64,000 nucleotides of DNA from Plasmopara viticola (GCA_001695595.3 MBPM02000052.1:186001-250000), one strand, 5' to 3'. Counted from the first letter of the stretch, positions 34,401-46,639 are shown. The notes: generated from the letters alone by a model not told the origin. Numbers and translations are program-made.

Positions 34401-34509
34401 GTATGCTAAGGCATTACGAACGGATCAGCGTGATAATGTCAGCGTTTGCGTACCTACAATACCCTTCACTTTTACTTTGGATCCCGATAAATCGTTTTTT
34501 TTCTCGACT
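31481..34509. other. Intergenic, no gene supported
   Basis: The 32,480-33,470 part is especially AT-rich and empty. CCTATGGGC occurs twice at 32,535-32,571. Short frames at 31,750-32,010, 32,240-32,480 and 33,470-34,350 have no recognisable motifs. Confidence 0.4.
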
Positions 34510-35140
34510 TTGACAGTGTTGAATGATGTTTGTTTTGGCAAGGTATAACGTCATACTAGGTATGATTAATGATAGAGGCCTTCTTCTTTGTTTCCAGAGT
34601 ATCTCTGGTGATCCATTACCCACTATAACGAAAAAGCAAAAAATCTATTAACGTGGACACTTGAAAAGTCGGTCAATGTGCTTGACATTAAACTGTCAGA
34701 TCTCGGCGCAGATAGTGGCGAAGATTTAATCCGAAATTTGAGGTGACATATAAATCACTAAGCGGTGCCCTTCACACACAGCAATATGATTTTCACGGAT
34801 TGCTATTAGCCAAGCTTCTAAGAGTGAGACCTCGTAGATGCACATGGAGTTATTATGCTAGTCTTGTGTGTCGTTGGTGGCACACTGTTTAAACTGAAGC
34901 GTGCTATTGGCCAAGGCGTTGCGCGTAAGCCCATTTTTATGCCCGTTAAGTGGCACGTAACCCACTGAGCAATGCGCATCATGTACAGCGCTTGATGAAT
35001 GGAAGGCGTGCTCAAAATTTTGCCCTTGTGATGTGTGTGGAGCGACACATATTCTGGTGCGTGGGCCCCTAACGAGCAAAGCTCCTTGCATGACGTCGAC
35101 AAAGACCCCGGAACGTTAGTGCACTATCGTGTCGACAAAA
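34510..35140. repeat. Dispersed repeat family B, copy 2
   Basis: Collinear with 11,440-12,330: TTTTGGCAAGGTATAACGTC and CATACTAGGTATG (34,552), GTCGGTCAATGTGCT (34,668), AAGCGGTGCCCTTCACAC (34,759) and AGTGCACTATCGTGTCGACA (35,117). It lacks the inverted arm present in copy 1. Confidence 0.6.
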
Positions 35141-35580
35141 AACGACAATTAATTGTAAGGTTTTACAAGGGAAATAATTGACGCGTGGTAGTTACTAATT
35201 AACTAAACGCATGTCGTCCAAAATGGGAAGAGTCGAAGGCAATTATTTTGATAGCAAACGATTGGAATCGGCACCATACCCTCATATAGGGTTGGCGCCG
35301 GTACAACTTCGGACAAAATCAGCCTGTGACTTATATAATCAATGGAAAATCTATCTGCTGAAGCAAAGAACCTTAACAGCCAACACTTATCAGAAAAAGT
35401 TCTCATTCGACCTGAGCCAAAAATTAATTTTTTTTATCAGTATGATGAAAGTTGCAATACAATTGTGTAGTTGGACTTGAAAATTGAACTTTAGCCAAGC
35501 GAGCCAGTACCAAAGGTTTTGGTACCGATTGTGTTTGAGATGTCGGAAATTGCAAGCATAATGTTTATTTGTAAAAGTTC
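35141..35580. other. Intergenic, no gene supported
   Basis: An 89-codon plus-strand frame (35,211-35,480) has no motif. Nothing else is seen. Confidence 0.35.
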
Positions 35581-35721
35581 GATTCTGCTATAATCAAATA
35601 CCTTGTATGGATAATGTTTGATCTGTTTTGCTGCTTAAATATAAGAGAAACAAATGGGATTTGTGCTCCAGTTTTAACGTGAGATACGCTCTTTCAAAAC
35701 AAGTACGAGATTCAACCAATT
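35581..35721. repeat. Left end of the duplicated block shared with 46,850-47,000
   Basis: GATTCTGCT (35,581), GTTTTGCT (35,626) and AGAAACAAATGGGATTTGTG (35,645) parallel 46,845-46,935. The blocks continue on the far side of element C and into effector genes 3 and 4. Confidence 0.6.
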
Positions 35722-36070
35722 TTTTACATTTATTGTATTGTATTGTATTATGTTATCGCGTTGCCAAGTTATGCACGTGCTAGGATCAGTCTTGCTAGTC
35801 CACGGCATAGAGTGGTGTCCGCATACGTCGGGTCTCGTTCGGCGGGCAGTGCAGCCAGCACCGAGGTCGTGAGGGTCTTCCATTATTTTGTTTAGCTCTG
35901 ACTTGGTAAGGGCCCATGTGGCGCCCTGGTGCTGGAGACCGTCGCGTCGAGGGTGAGACTCGTTAGAGACCTGCAGATGCCCGAGAGCACCTGCCCGAAG
36001 CGCGCGAGCATTTAGCCCCCGCGCTTCGAAGGAGGGCGTCACCCCAACCTTTTCCGAAGTTTTACATTTA
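35722..36070 (-). mobile_element. Short non-autonomous LINE derivative, copy C
   Basis: A 327-bp element (35,733-36,059, minus sense) lies between 11-bp duplications TTTTACATTTA (35,722-35,732 and 36,060-36,070). It has the same composite make-up as copy A and an ATACA-type tail. The paralogous block near 46,996-47,005 carries a single uninterrupted TTTTACATTT at the same place, so the unoccupied target is visible within the window. It lies about 340 bp from the stop codon of effector gene 3. Confidence 0.93.
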
Positions 36071-36119
36071 TGTTACTTAATAATTGTACGTAGGCAACTC
36101 AGCTTATACTTTTTAATTG

Positions 36120-36407
36120 CTTCTAATCGATATAGACTATACACACAACTCTGCTACTTTAAGAGGTTATGTTTTGACCAAGGTGGGTGCTTGTACTTTA
36201 TTGCAGTGTAATCATGCCTGCCAGTGAGCTCAAAGCTTGCTATCAAGTGCGCAACCTGGTGCCGATTACACATCGAAAGTACACGATGGCTTTATTGCTA
36301 TACCTGTAGCCAGTAAGAAAAGAGCTTACGCGCGCTCTAGGTTATTTCCACTAGATAAGGCAAAGCTGAGTTTTTTATTGTTAATAGAAAACATCACGCT
36401 ATAAACT
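36120..36407. repeat. Downstream flank shared by effector genes 3 and 4
   Basis: This block matches 47,530-47,858 closely, with landmarks AAGAGGTTATG, CAGTGAGCTCAAAGCTTGCT, ATCGAAAGTACACGATGGCT and ATAAGGCAAAGCTGAGTTTT. Similarity runs on into the coding regions. Part of it may hold the polyadenylation region of gene 3. Confidence 0.85.
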
Positions 36408-37952
36408 TTAATGCACAGATGGAGCTTCGTCAGAATTTTTGCTATAAATACCGCCAAGGCTGAGTTTCGTATCGTCGTCTTTGAGCGTCAATGCCGTGGA
36501 TGCGGGCGCCACCGACTTTGAATTGTGCGCATTTAAGTGCTTCTGCGGGATAACAGCACTGCTTGGACCGCCAAAGTTGGGTCTCGACATTTCAGTGGGG
36601 ATGAAATGGTCTTCTGCCTTATACGGGACAAAAGCACTGCTTGGACCACCAAAGCTGGGACTCGATTTTACAGTGGGAACGGGGTGGTCGCTTGACTTAT
36701 ACGGGGCAAAAGCACTGCTTGGACCGCCAAAGCTAAGTCTCGACTTTTGAGTCAAAACTGAGTGGTCGCCAGACTCATACGGAGTAAAAGCTGTGCTTAA
36801 ACCGCCATAGCTAAATCTTGGTCGTTTAGTAGAGATGGAGTGATCGCCCGAGGTCATCAATTCCTTGAAATGTGGCATCAATGACGTCGAGCTCGGTGTC
36901 TTCGATTGCTGGGGAGAAAGGCCAATTAGGCCGGTGTTGCCGTCTAAGGTACGCTTTGGACTTTGAGTGACGGCGGAGTGATCACGTATGGATGTCGATG
37001 CCGCTTTGAATGGATTAGACAGATATGAACTCAGCATTTTCAATTGCTCATGTAAAGCAAGAGCTTTTCTTTTGCCAGTGTTGCCACTACGACTGAGCTC
37101 CAGGTTCAATGATGCGTGATTTATATCAGGCCGATATCGATTAAAAATATTGTACATCCGCACCCATCTCTGAAAATGCAAATTCATCAAAAGATTGAGC
37201 AAATTGACCCGCTGCGATTGCGAGAATTTCTCCCACTTTATCCACAATAAAGAGACATGCAACTGAATTCTTTGCAGATCCATGAGAGCGAATCGCTTTG
37301 CGTGGCGCTCAAGAGCTTGCTTTATTTTAAAAATGTCGACATTCCATTTCATTAGGTTCCAAAGATAAGATGTCTCTTGAGTTGTTGGATGTAAATACTT
37401 GCCGCAGAGGCGGTCAAAGGCTTTATGAACTGGCTCAATCAAGCGCTTGTGCTCATCCATCACGACCATCGGCTTCATGCCTCTAAAGTCGTTGTTCCAC
37501 TTTGCCAAATATAACACTTTTTGACTGGATATGTTATCATGGGGATCGCCGATGGCGGCAGTATCATAAGGTGCTTTCCAATGTTGATCTAATGCCTCTT
37601 CCACAGCTTTTTTAACAGTTAACGAACCAGCCTCTGCAGCGCGTGGCATCTCCTTCGCAGCCGCTGCAATGCGTGGCGTCTCCTTAGCAGCAGCTTCAGC
37701 GGGTGGCATCTCCACCACAGCTTCTTTGATCATGCTCGCTAAAATAGAAATGAAAGAGCGCTCTTCGTGAGCCAAGTTGTCGTGTACGTCACGGCTTCCT
37801 CGTCGAATTCGATTTGGCAGCGCCTTCACGACGGCATCACCAGCTGCCATGACGTCATGATCGTAGGCTTGGAGTTGGTGGCCATATTTTGCAGCTATTT
37901 GGCTGCTGGCTACGACGAGAAGCGCAGTTGCGACGTAATACGCGCCACGCAT
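36408..37952 (-). CDS. Secreted RxLR-like effector with RIRR tetrad and C-terminal repeats (gene 3)
   Basis: This is the longest member at 514 residues. It has a signal segment to about residue 21, RIRR at 48-51 instead of RxLR, and an intact EER at 63-65. Three decapeptide repeats fill 81-110. The helical core (about 158-290) includes LWIKWE (236-241) and HFQRWV (260-265), where the family tyrosine is phenylalanine. A SPKRT basic patch occurs at 331-335. Residues 368-471 are four tandem 26-residue units, each with a D-H near the start, an SF/YGG in the middle and a PY/PQ near the end; the other four proteins have one unit. The family stop codon has become a glutamate codon, giving six extra residues ending in VH. 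A single exon suffices. It lies inside a duplicated block shared with gene 4. Function in host immunity is inferred from the family. Confidence 0.92.
   Translation of the reverse strand: MRGAYYVATALLVVASSQIAAKYGHQLQAYDHDVMAAGDAVVKALPNRIRRGSRDVHDNLAHEERSFISILASMIKEAVVEMPPAEAAAKETPRIAAAAKEMPRAAEAGSLTVKKAVEEALDQHWKAPYDTAAIGDPHDNISSQKVLYLAKWNNDFRGMKPMVVMDEHKRLIEPVHKAFDRLCGKYLHPTTQETSYLWNLMKWNVDIFKIKQALERHAKRFALMDLQRIQLHVSLLWIKWEKFSQSQRVNLLNLLMNLHFQRWVRMYNIFNRYRPDINHASLNLELSRSGNTGKRKALALHEQLKMLSSYLSNPFKAASTSIRDHSAVTQSPKRTLDGNTGLIGLSPQQSKTPSSTSLMPHFKELMTSGDHSISTKRPRFSYGGLSTAFTPYESGDHSVLTQKSRLSFGGPSSAFAPYKSSDHPVPTVKSSPSFGGPSSAFVPYKAEDHFIPTEMSRPNFGGPSSAVIPQKHLNAHNSKSVAPASTALTLKDDDTKLSLGGIYSKNSDEAPSVH
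36540..36851 (-). repeat. Four tandem 78-bp coding repeats in effector gene 3
   Basis: The units encode residues 368-393, 394-419, 420-445 and 446-471. The three C-terminal units share SFGGPSSAF or NFGGPSSAV; the first is more diverged (SYGGLSTAF). The other effector genes have a single unit at this place. Confidence 0.93.
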
Positions 37953-38110
37953 TGAGTTCTATTGTAGATTTCGATCAGTGGTGGCCATACATATTTGCTA
38001 GTACGGTTTTTAGACAATAACTAATAAATTAGACCTCATTTCAGCAATTTTTATGCAATAAAGTATTGGCACTCATGTTATTTTTGATCAATAGCGTAGC
38101 TGTATAAAGT

Positions 38111-38129
38111 TAGTGCCGGTACATATCGG
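38111..38129 (-). promoter_or_regulatory. Candidate upstream motif of effector gene 3
   Basis: Read on the minus strand, CCGATATGTACCGGCACTA lies about 160 bases before the start codon. It resembles CCGATGGTACCGGTACTAA upstream of gene 5. No functional proof. Confidence 0.35.
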
Positions 38130-39309
38130 TAGGTTAGAAAAAAAATTAAACAAATACCAGTAGTAAAGGATGGCCAGAATTGCTAAACGTTATACAGGAA
38201 ACTACTCGAAATTAATAGTGGTGTATGATCTTCCTGCATAATTACGGTATTGTTTGATTAATTTGTATAACTTAAAGAGAAGAGTAACAAATGTAGAAAT
38301 TTAAATTACAGATAAACTCCTGTGATTATTTTTTTAATCACTGGTCCTGTTCGAAATCATACGTACAAGACCACTTTATTTCCTCAAACTGCCTAAGCTG
38401 CGCAGAAGTGATACCTTAACTATATTTTATGCAAATGGCAATTGAAGAAAGGGAAACCACACGGCGGGACTAAATGTCAATGGGATGTTGAAAGCCATCC
38501 GATCCATTTTGAGACCGGGAATTTAACCCTCAAAACACTATGGGGTTTTTGCGGTCATTGAGGTGTCATGTCTACCCAATAGCTACACGGGGCAGTCACA
38601 TTTTTGGTGTGGTCGCTCGTAACTACGGCCGTCTTAATTCAAATCTAGTGGGTAGGATCGGCATGTTATGTGAATAGAATAGTAGGTGCTGATAGACACA
38701 TTACTATGGCCCTTATACCGTTTTGGAATATAACAAGCAGAAAAGCCTCTGACGCTAATAAAAGTAATCGTGCTAAAGATCGTAAAAATTTTCCTTACCC
38801 AATCAACAGATTTTAGGCCAAGTTTAGGGTACGGAGCCTGAAAACCACTCTCTAGCATCGGTCGCCCACTCTAAAGACTTAATTTGTTTATGAAAGTTGA
38901 GAGGCTGTATTTTTTTGCAGCCCTACCTTAGCCCACGGCCCGTCGGTCGATCTCTACGAGCTGAGCGTATGTGCTTGATAATTCGACAGCTAGATGACCA
39001 ACCTGATGAAATAAAGTCTCACTGAGAAAACTTAATAAAAAGCGAGTATTTATATTATAAAGATTAAATCAACAGCAGGGACTATTGATAGTATAAGGTC
39101 TTTGCGCTCAATGCATGCTTCCCACCTTGGCTGCACCGGGACCACATCAGCTCTGGCTCGCGGGTCATGGTCGAAATTGAAGCTTAGGTCCTATTCAGTC
39201 TAAACCAGTACCCTGTATGATTGCTTGCGCTGATGTGCCATGTCATACTTGGGTACTGTGAGCTTAGCTCAAGAAAAGTGTCTATATAAGAGATCGACTA
39301 CTCATTGGG
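38130..39309. other. Intergenic, no gene supported
   Basis: Only short frames. The part at 38,460-38,640 is richer in GC than its surroundings but matches nothing else in the window that I can see. Confidence 0.4.
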
Positions 39310-39445
39310 CAAGGAAGCAAAGGCTATGGTTGGCCTAAGATCACAGCCCTCGAATGAACTCTGCGTTTTATTCGGTTTATTATGCAAGCTCATGAAAATT
39401 CGACGTAAATCACGACGGTAATGTCTGATCGACAGATTGCTACAC
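39310..39445. repeat. Dispersed repeat family F, copy 3
   Basis: AAATCACGACGGTAATGTCTGATCGACAGA in pieces parallels 7,085-7,112 and 17,380-17,411; the preceding 70 bases also align loosely. Confidence 0.45.
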
Positions 39446-41034
39446 AGGGAAATTTTGATTCGTAGGGTCTCATGAGGAAAGCATCGTGATGTCACGTACT
39501 GCGACAAGCATAAAATCGACAGGGCGCGACTGTTCGTGGAGAGCATAAGTGAGGAGAGAATACATGCCAGTGCTGAAACCCCGTGTAGTACAGCAAAGAT
39601 GGTGCCGACAATAAAGAGGCGATGAACATTGTAAAACGTAACTAGTCAGCTAGGCGCTTTGATTGTGACAGCAAGGCAAACCCATTGAAAAAGTAAACTT
39701 AATCGACGTACTTGGCGACCCAAAAATCAATACCCTTTGGTGTTTGTAATTTATTTCAAGCTTGAAGTCGTCAATAATCGCAGAGATTGCGTTGTGAACG
39801 TCGAACGAGTGGTAATTGACGAGGCAAACAACGGTTGTGGTGAAAGTGTGTACCGGCAGACCAATGTGCAAATGATTTTCGCGGAAAACTCTAATTTTCT
39901 CATCCGTTAAAATTGAAAATAGAGGTCCAGCACTTGCTAACAGACCCGACACATCTGCTTTCTGGCTGCTCAAACGTCCATTTTAACGTGCAAATTTGCT
40001 GGTGAGTGCATGGAAACAAGTAAGTGATTATGGACATTAACAAGGTGGCAATTACAATTTATTTTCGTTGATGATCACGACAGGAACTTCTAGGTTTATT
40101 CTTGCAGTTCGTTACATGGATGAAGGACAAGAGATTTTTCTGGAATGTCAGATACAAATGTACGAATCATGAGCACCATAGCGATGGAGTTCTCGTAATT
40201 TTGAGTTGTCATTTACTTGCAGATTGTAGATGTGCCTAGATCATTCTTTTCTGAAACTGAAGATGGTTGTGATCTGCGCAATCTCCTTTATCTCCCATTG
40301 CGACTAATGTAAAGCGACGAGTAGTTTATTAGTGAAGCAGTCGGAATATTTTAGTTTATAACACCATACGGGTATTGTTTATTTTCATCACTAGGCAATC
40401 TTATATTTATGATTGTATAGGGCTTCTTATGGCAAACGCTCTCTCAAAGTGTAAAGTGTTCTCATACGATAAAATTTTGACTGTCATTTTGACTAGTTTA
40501 ACTCATAAATGGGCTTTGCAGGTTTTCTCCTGTTTGAAGACATTACCCGCAGTTTCATGAGAACCATGTATGAACTTGAATTGACGCAATGCAAAATGAT
40601 TGTCATGAAAAGTGACTTAAGTCTTATTATACGGAAGTTTAGCGAGGTTTCTCGCCACTTAATGGCGGTCAATTATATTAATCACGACAACATAGGGATC
40701 ACAGCCTCATCAATTGCGCAAAAGCTATAACTGCATGTAGTTCGACAAGGTAATGCACCCAGCCGCTCCACAATAGTAGATAATGCCTTTTGTGAGATTT
40801 TTTTTTGTCTAGCTATTTGTGAGATATTTGAACCTTTCAGAAGTTCATTAATGTAAGGTCGGGTAATGTCAAACATCTGCTGTAATCTGCAATAGCAGCA
40901 GCGCTCTAGTAGTAGCATGAGGCGCATTCGAGAGCGTTGTATATGAGGCTAATAATGTAGGCTAATACATTTCGACAGCGGAAAAAAACCGTGCTTGATA
41001 AATAACTGCAGCTGGGACCAAAATTCGTACCGTA
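39446..41034. other. Intergenic, no gene supported
   Basis: A 107-codon minus-strand frame (39,650-39,973) and several shorter ones have no recognisable motif. Probably decayed transposon sequence. Confidence 0.35.
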
Positions 41035-41470
41035 AAATGTGATGAAACTAGCTTCATCACAATGGTAAGTTTGCTCAAATTGAACCACATTAACGCTAAC
41101 GTATTAAAATAAAGAGATGCAAAAGCGATATATTGAGCTGCAATTACAATGACGCATGCCACAAGAAGCAGGATCAGTAATCGGCAGCAACATGGACGAA
41201 TATCGTTTGAAAAAAGACGGCACTTATTGCCTTTAAAAAAGCATGACCACTCATCATTTAAGACTTTGAAGCGTACCCTAGAGATTGATGCGTATCCCGA
41301 TTCGGTCAATAAGAGGTCAAAGAGAGCAGAAGAGCTTTTACTAGCTACCGCATCGCCGATTGAAAACTCATGGCGACGTGGTCGGACGAGCCACAGATCA
41401 ATCTTACGATCAGCTGAATGCTTAAGGAACACCAACAGTCTAGCCAGATGATAAGTCAAAGAAAGATGAG
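41035..41470. repeat. Dispersed repeat family A, copy 2
   Basis: CTTCATCACAATGGT (41,052) and GAAGCAGGATCAGTAAT (41,164) parallel 7,450 and 7,577. Overlapping open frames of 173 codons (minus, 40,962-41,483) and 100 codons (plus, 41,149-41,451) occur here. Since the left copy shares the plus-strand layout but is broken, I regard both frames as relics. Confidence 0.45.
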
Positions 41471-44204
41471 AGCTTCGATACATCTATACCAAAAAATGAA
41501 GACACAGACCATGCGACCCCCTTACGACCGGGGCTTTGAAAGGCCCCAGGGCATCATGACCAATATACTCGACAAAAACTTCGATTGTTAAATGGGTCTA
41601 GGCCGCATAACGCACACGAGTGAAAATCGACAAAACCTAGATGGTAGGCTGTAGTCGGTAAATCAAAGATCCCGATCGCACTCGTTCGCAGGACAATAAG
41701 CACAGTCGGTCGAATTTTATATACCGTGCAGCCGATCAAATTTGACAATTGAGTACAAGTTCAAGCGATATCAAGCCGACCCTTTTTTTTAGAGGTAGCC
41801 TTACGCGTCTACGATTCCAGCGGTAAAATGCATATTTCGAGGTCACATAGCACACGCAGACAGAACCAACTGTCATAGTTACACTGGAGGCTTGGGCAAA
41901 CTATTTGTTTCGGGAGAAAGCGCTACACACTAATTTTGTGCGATAAGTCAATGGCTTTTATAAGCCACTCTTAGAAAAAAGCAAAAACGGTAGAGAAATC
42001 ACTGATAGTAATATATTGATGCAAGTTGCCCATGCGAGATCATGTGGCTTTTCGAAACTACCTTAATGGTAGTAGGTCTGTCAAGCAGTTCGGACTACTT
42101 CGTTCGATCACTCTTTCCTTGCATCTCTACGAATATCTTAATGTTTGAGACCTGCAAGGATTGATTGATTTGCTGTAATTCAGCGAGAGCTCTAAAAATG
42201 TCAATCTATCCTGTAGTATTTTCGCGGGAGTTGCCTGGTTTTACTACGACGAGTCGTGTTTCTTGGTAGCTTGCTCATTCTTTGCCAAATTAAATTATTG
42301 TCAAATTGTGTTGATTAACAGCATCTCCTTGTGATGGGCATATTGTTCGATGCTTGTGCAACACAGACGCGGAGTAATTTTTTCCGAAGGTCGTTTGTCA
42401 ACGTGGCTTGGGCGGCGAACAGGGCGAAGTTAGTTGAGGACGAGGGTTAGTTTCTGAAAGCAAATTTTGAAGTGGTATTGAGTGGAATCCTCCGACAAAT
42501 TTTGCCTTGCTACAGCTTAAGTGGTGGCTCTCAGCCATCTATTGCTTCCATCTCAAAGAATAGTCTTCTTCTCTTATCTGGCTTTTTTACACATCCTGAA
42601 TTATCTATAACGAATGAGGTATATTGGCTTCTAATTATTCTTGTACATCTGGAGTCTGAAAGCATGTAATCGTCTACTGTTATAAATATAGCCAATTCAT
42701 GTTTCGAATTGTTTTTGATGTAATGGCCATTTCCGGCAAACTACCGATGAGGACGGTTACATCACATGTTTAGAACTCTCACATTCATCACAAAGAAAGC
42801 GCTATTGTCTAAGCCTTCTTTGACGAGACGAGCACTGCAAGGCTAAGATCCGCAGCGAAAGAAGTCTGAAAGAGCTTTTTTCTGATCCTTCAATAAATTT
42901 TTTTTTCACATTGCTATAATGTAGTAGTTGGCAAGTCTATTTCCCTCATCAGCAAAGCAATCAATTTAGCACAGACCACTTTTACAAAAAAGAGTTTTGT
43001 ACGATCTTGACGAAGACAACGATATACGATACCAAATCGATGGGGCATCAAGAACAATTGAGACATCATTGAAAAGCAGCAAAACCCAAACCTATATATC
43101 AAAGAATCGTCTCTCGGGTGCAATCGCTCAAAATACGCAATAGTTTTAATGTAAGGCTTAACATGATCCAAATTTTGCACGGCGGAGATAGTCGCTTAAT
43201 GGCATTCAGTAGTCGATCGACTATCAAGCTCGGCCTTAGGAAAAAGCAGAACTGGTCAATTTCATATGTTGACAGAGACCGTGCTGCATAACTTTTTGTT
43301 GTCTAGGTACAGCGAAATCGACTCGTCGATGTGTCGTCACAAGAAAAGCATTATGTAGCTGCAGTCTCGGTGCCAAAGTTTTAGAGGCATACAACGTGTA
43401 CAAATCGAACCATAGTAACGCTGATTGGCAAAATACATGATCCGGATCGAAAACAAACATTAAATGCTTAAAGAAAATTCAGCTGTGATTTTCCCAACAC
43501 CACTATAGCCAATTCCCATGAAAAAACAACTACATTTAGAATATCGATTGGAGGATTTATACTTCTCCCTTATTGAGAGATAAAGGAGGTGACGTGTGTT
43601 ACCCGCGCAAGTTTGTTCAATTCTCAAAAAATCACAGAAATAATATTTTTTGAGAAAGTAAGCTTATCAGTCTATTTGCTATAATCAAGTTCGTGCATTC
43701 TCAAGCGCGGCTTTTACAATTTTGACAGATATGTCCTTAAAGTGAATTGATGGTACGCTGTGTGCTTCTTTACAAAGGTAATTAAAGCTCACAGGACGTC
43801 TCTTCCAATATATTGCGAGCATGTATGACGTAGCAAAAGAAACCAAATAATTGTTGAAGATTTGATCATACACAAATTTTCATCAAATGTAAGAATACTG
43901 GCTTGCACAACGGAGTAGCTATATCAAGTTGCTTCTGAAAAGACCCAACCAACAATCATCTGCATATAACCAATTCAGTGACCATCCGATAAATTTTATT
44001 ACACACACCCGCTTAAGTATCAGGCTTACGTCAGACTGTGTCTTAATTTTCAGTCAAGATTCCTCAAGCTATAATAATAGTACTTGTCAATCATAAAATG
44101 TGGAAAACGAACCCTTTGAATCATACGACTTTGCACATACTTTTTGTGGGACTCAGCGATCTATTCCAGTACGGCGCATCGGCTCGTTACGGCGCCCGGT
44201 GATC
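41471..44204. other. Intergenic, decayed repeat sequence
   Basis: GCATTATGTAGCTGCAGTCTC at 43,349 parallels 8,273 (repeat family A). Other short frames (42,472-42,669; 42,914-43,180; 43,236-43,460) have no motif that I recognise. Confidence 0.4.
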
Positions 44205-44545
44205 CTTTAGAGTATATGCTTTCATTTTTACGGCCTCCTGTAAAAATAGAGAGCGTGTGCTTGTGTTTGCCGCATATATAAAAGCGTTTACCATATCTAC
44301 GTGGCAGCACTCTATCGTTACTAAATTGAAGTGAAAGCGTGTCTTGTGAGAGCTTCTACACACATCTTAAAAGCTAATAACTACTCATGACAAGGCGTAC
44401 CAGATGATCTTGCCTGTTGTTGCTCTGCTTCTTCTATGAAGTAAATTTAATGATGTTGCTTATGCTTGAACGAGCTGCGTAAGAGGCGACTTTTCCTTAA
44501 AGTTGACTTGTGACTTGTCATCTTGCTTTTTTTTAGTAGAGACCG
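44205..44545. repeat. Dispersed repeat family H, copy 2
   Basis: GCTTTCATTTTT, GTTTGCCGCAT, CATGACAAGGCGTACCAGATG and GCTTATGCTTGAACGAGC appear in the same order as at 9,570-9,880. Confidence 0.55.
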
Positions 44546-46340
44546 TGGCCTTATGATTTTGTGGCATATATTTGCTTAATATGCAAAAAGTTTTGTACTT
44601 GTTCTTTGACAAGGCTCAATTGTTGCTCACCATTTTGAATGTAAATGAATTCAATCGACCTATGAATGATAGCAGTGTATTATTTTATTAATGTTCATCA
44701 AAGCTCTCGTATTTGTTGCTGTACCTGAATAATAAATATTGTGTGACACGAGACAAGTAAAATGTTAAATGAGTTAAAAGACTGTTCTTAGTAAGGAAGA
44801 TCTGATAGAAAGACGGTGCATTGTACAAGCATCCCTTCTTGAGCGCATCTACAAAATTACTAAATTAAATGATAATTGCTTAACACTAATCACACAGTCT
44901 TTGAAAATTAGACTTTTTTATGAGTAATCCTGACTGAAGTTTCGTTCACGTGTTAAAACTTAATAGGTGAATCCAGTTTTTGTAGTTGAGAAGGTAGCGA
45001 TACCCGTTCTCACTATATATCGAGAGCCAGAGACCTGATCTCACGATCCTCTGGAGAAACGAGCTAGTACCACCGAAAGTCAGTCTTCCTGTAAAACGTT
45101 AAGTTAATCTGCTAAGTATGCGCTTATTTATTAACCGAAAACATATACGGCTTCAAGAGGAGTATTCGCACTAGGATCTGACGTAATAAATGCGCGTGTG
45201 AAGGCGGTGTTAAGCTATAAGTGCACCTGCTAGAGCACTGTCCGCTAATAATCACGAGTTTTTCAATTGGTGGCACCGTATTTAAGTTGAATGTCCCATT
45301 CAAGCCAAGGTAGCTTACAGTGAGCGTAGATACCTTTGTACGGAAAGATGGAAATATTTTATGCTTGGCTTCAAAAATGTTGTCATTTCCGCCTTGTTAC
45401 GAGCGCTCAGAGGTCGATGAGCGGTCACACAAATCGCCACAAATATAAGTAGGCGCTATTCTGAGTTGAATAGAGCTAGAGCACCACATGACACGAGTCG
45501 ATTTGGCATTCGACTTCCCATGCTGCGTAAGGTCACACTTCTTTGTAATCTAATATTTCTATGAGCGGCCTGTAAACTTTACCAAAATGTTGAAGACATT
45601 TACAGCAGGTAAGGCTACTAATGCTTTCTCGGAGGTAATCCAACCCGTTCCGAGGAGGTCATAACTGTGGCAATGAAGGGTAAGTCCACTTTACAGGCGA
45701 AGCGGATAAGAGGGCTTGCAGAATCAGGTCATTGAAGCGATCCGGCCTTTATGTATCTGAACTTTGCCGGTAATGCGTAAATAAACCTTAAAGCTGTTTG
45801 GTGAGTATATGAGCATTTTGCCGGTGCTTCATTGATTTGATTCTCGCAATTTGCAGCAAGGTTGTCCCCGGCGCCTGGCGCAAAGGTAGGAAGGCCAAAA
45901 GTTTTGCCGTTAACCGTTTGTCTAATATGCTCTAGAAGAACGGCAACTCCTAGAAGAAGAGGATTTCCTTCAAAACTTCTTAAAGATTCATAGGAAGTAC
46001 TTAAAGGTCGACAAGACTTGACCTCAAAGAGCTCTGTGTTCGAAAATTAGATCCGTCATACAAATCTGGCTTGCTTTTTAATGCGAAGAACAAGTGCACT
46101 TACATCATCTTTTGCTGCGATAACCAAACAACCTGGCAGGGCAGGAGAATTTAAAAAAGTAACATATGATACCTGTAATATACAACTTGCGTCGTTGGTC
46201 TTACCGTATCTAGGTGAGTTTTTTGAAAAATAAAATATGATTTCAGACTGAATGGTGTATCAATATACAAATTCTATTCAAAAATGGTTGTCAATCGCGA
46301 AGATAATTCATTCGGACAAATAAAATTTACTAATACGATT
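44546..46340. other. Intergenic, empty of long frames
   Basis: No open frame of 60 codons or more occurs for over 2.5 kb in this area. The sequence is AT-rich with no recognised element. Confidence 0.5.
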
Positions 46341-46352
46341 TTATTTGATTCC

Positions 46353-46460
46353 ATGGCCGGCGTTGTGTACATCCCAACTGCGCTTCTTATCGTAGCTAGC
46401 AGCTAGATAGCAGGAGAATCTGGCCACTAGCTATAAGCCTACGATAATGACGTCATAAGA
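46353..46460 (+). pseudogene. Dead 5' fragment of an RxLR effector gene
   Basis: From an ATG at 46,353 the frame follows the effector signal peptide and mature N-terminus (A-L-L-I-V-A-S-S, then E-S-G-H, then A-Y-D-N-D-V-I) for about 36 codons. Three in-frame stops interrupt it at codon positions 18, 26 and 28, all at positions that are glutamine in most relatives. Beyond 46,460 the RxLR region is at best vaguely recognisable, and CATGACGGCCAAAT (about 46,501) resembles the 3' side of gene 2, so most of the gene body appears deleted. It cannot make an effector. Confidence 0.85.
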
Positions 46461-46639
46461 GTAATATTTTATCTGTGCCATATAAATTTTCGTCGAGTGG
46501 CATGACGGCCAAATCCTTATTCGGTGAATTGAACAAAAAAGTCATTTATTTATCGATAAGTTATCAACATCATTAAATTTAAGTAACTTTGTACATTGTG
46601 CTTGCAATATTTACGAGCCAACTAATCAAATGCATTTCT

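Noticed and set aside
40962..41483. A 173-codon minus-strand frame as a gene
   Set aside because: It overlaps a dispersed repeat whose other copy (about 7,445-7,800) has no such frame, and the product has no recognisable domain.
41526..41556. GC-rich hairpin resembling a bacterial terminator
   Set aside because: Short, imperfect, without a T-run and not behind any gene; the window is eukaryotic.
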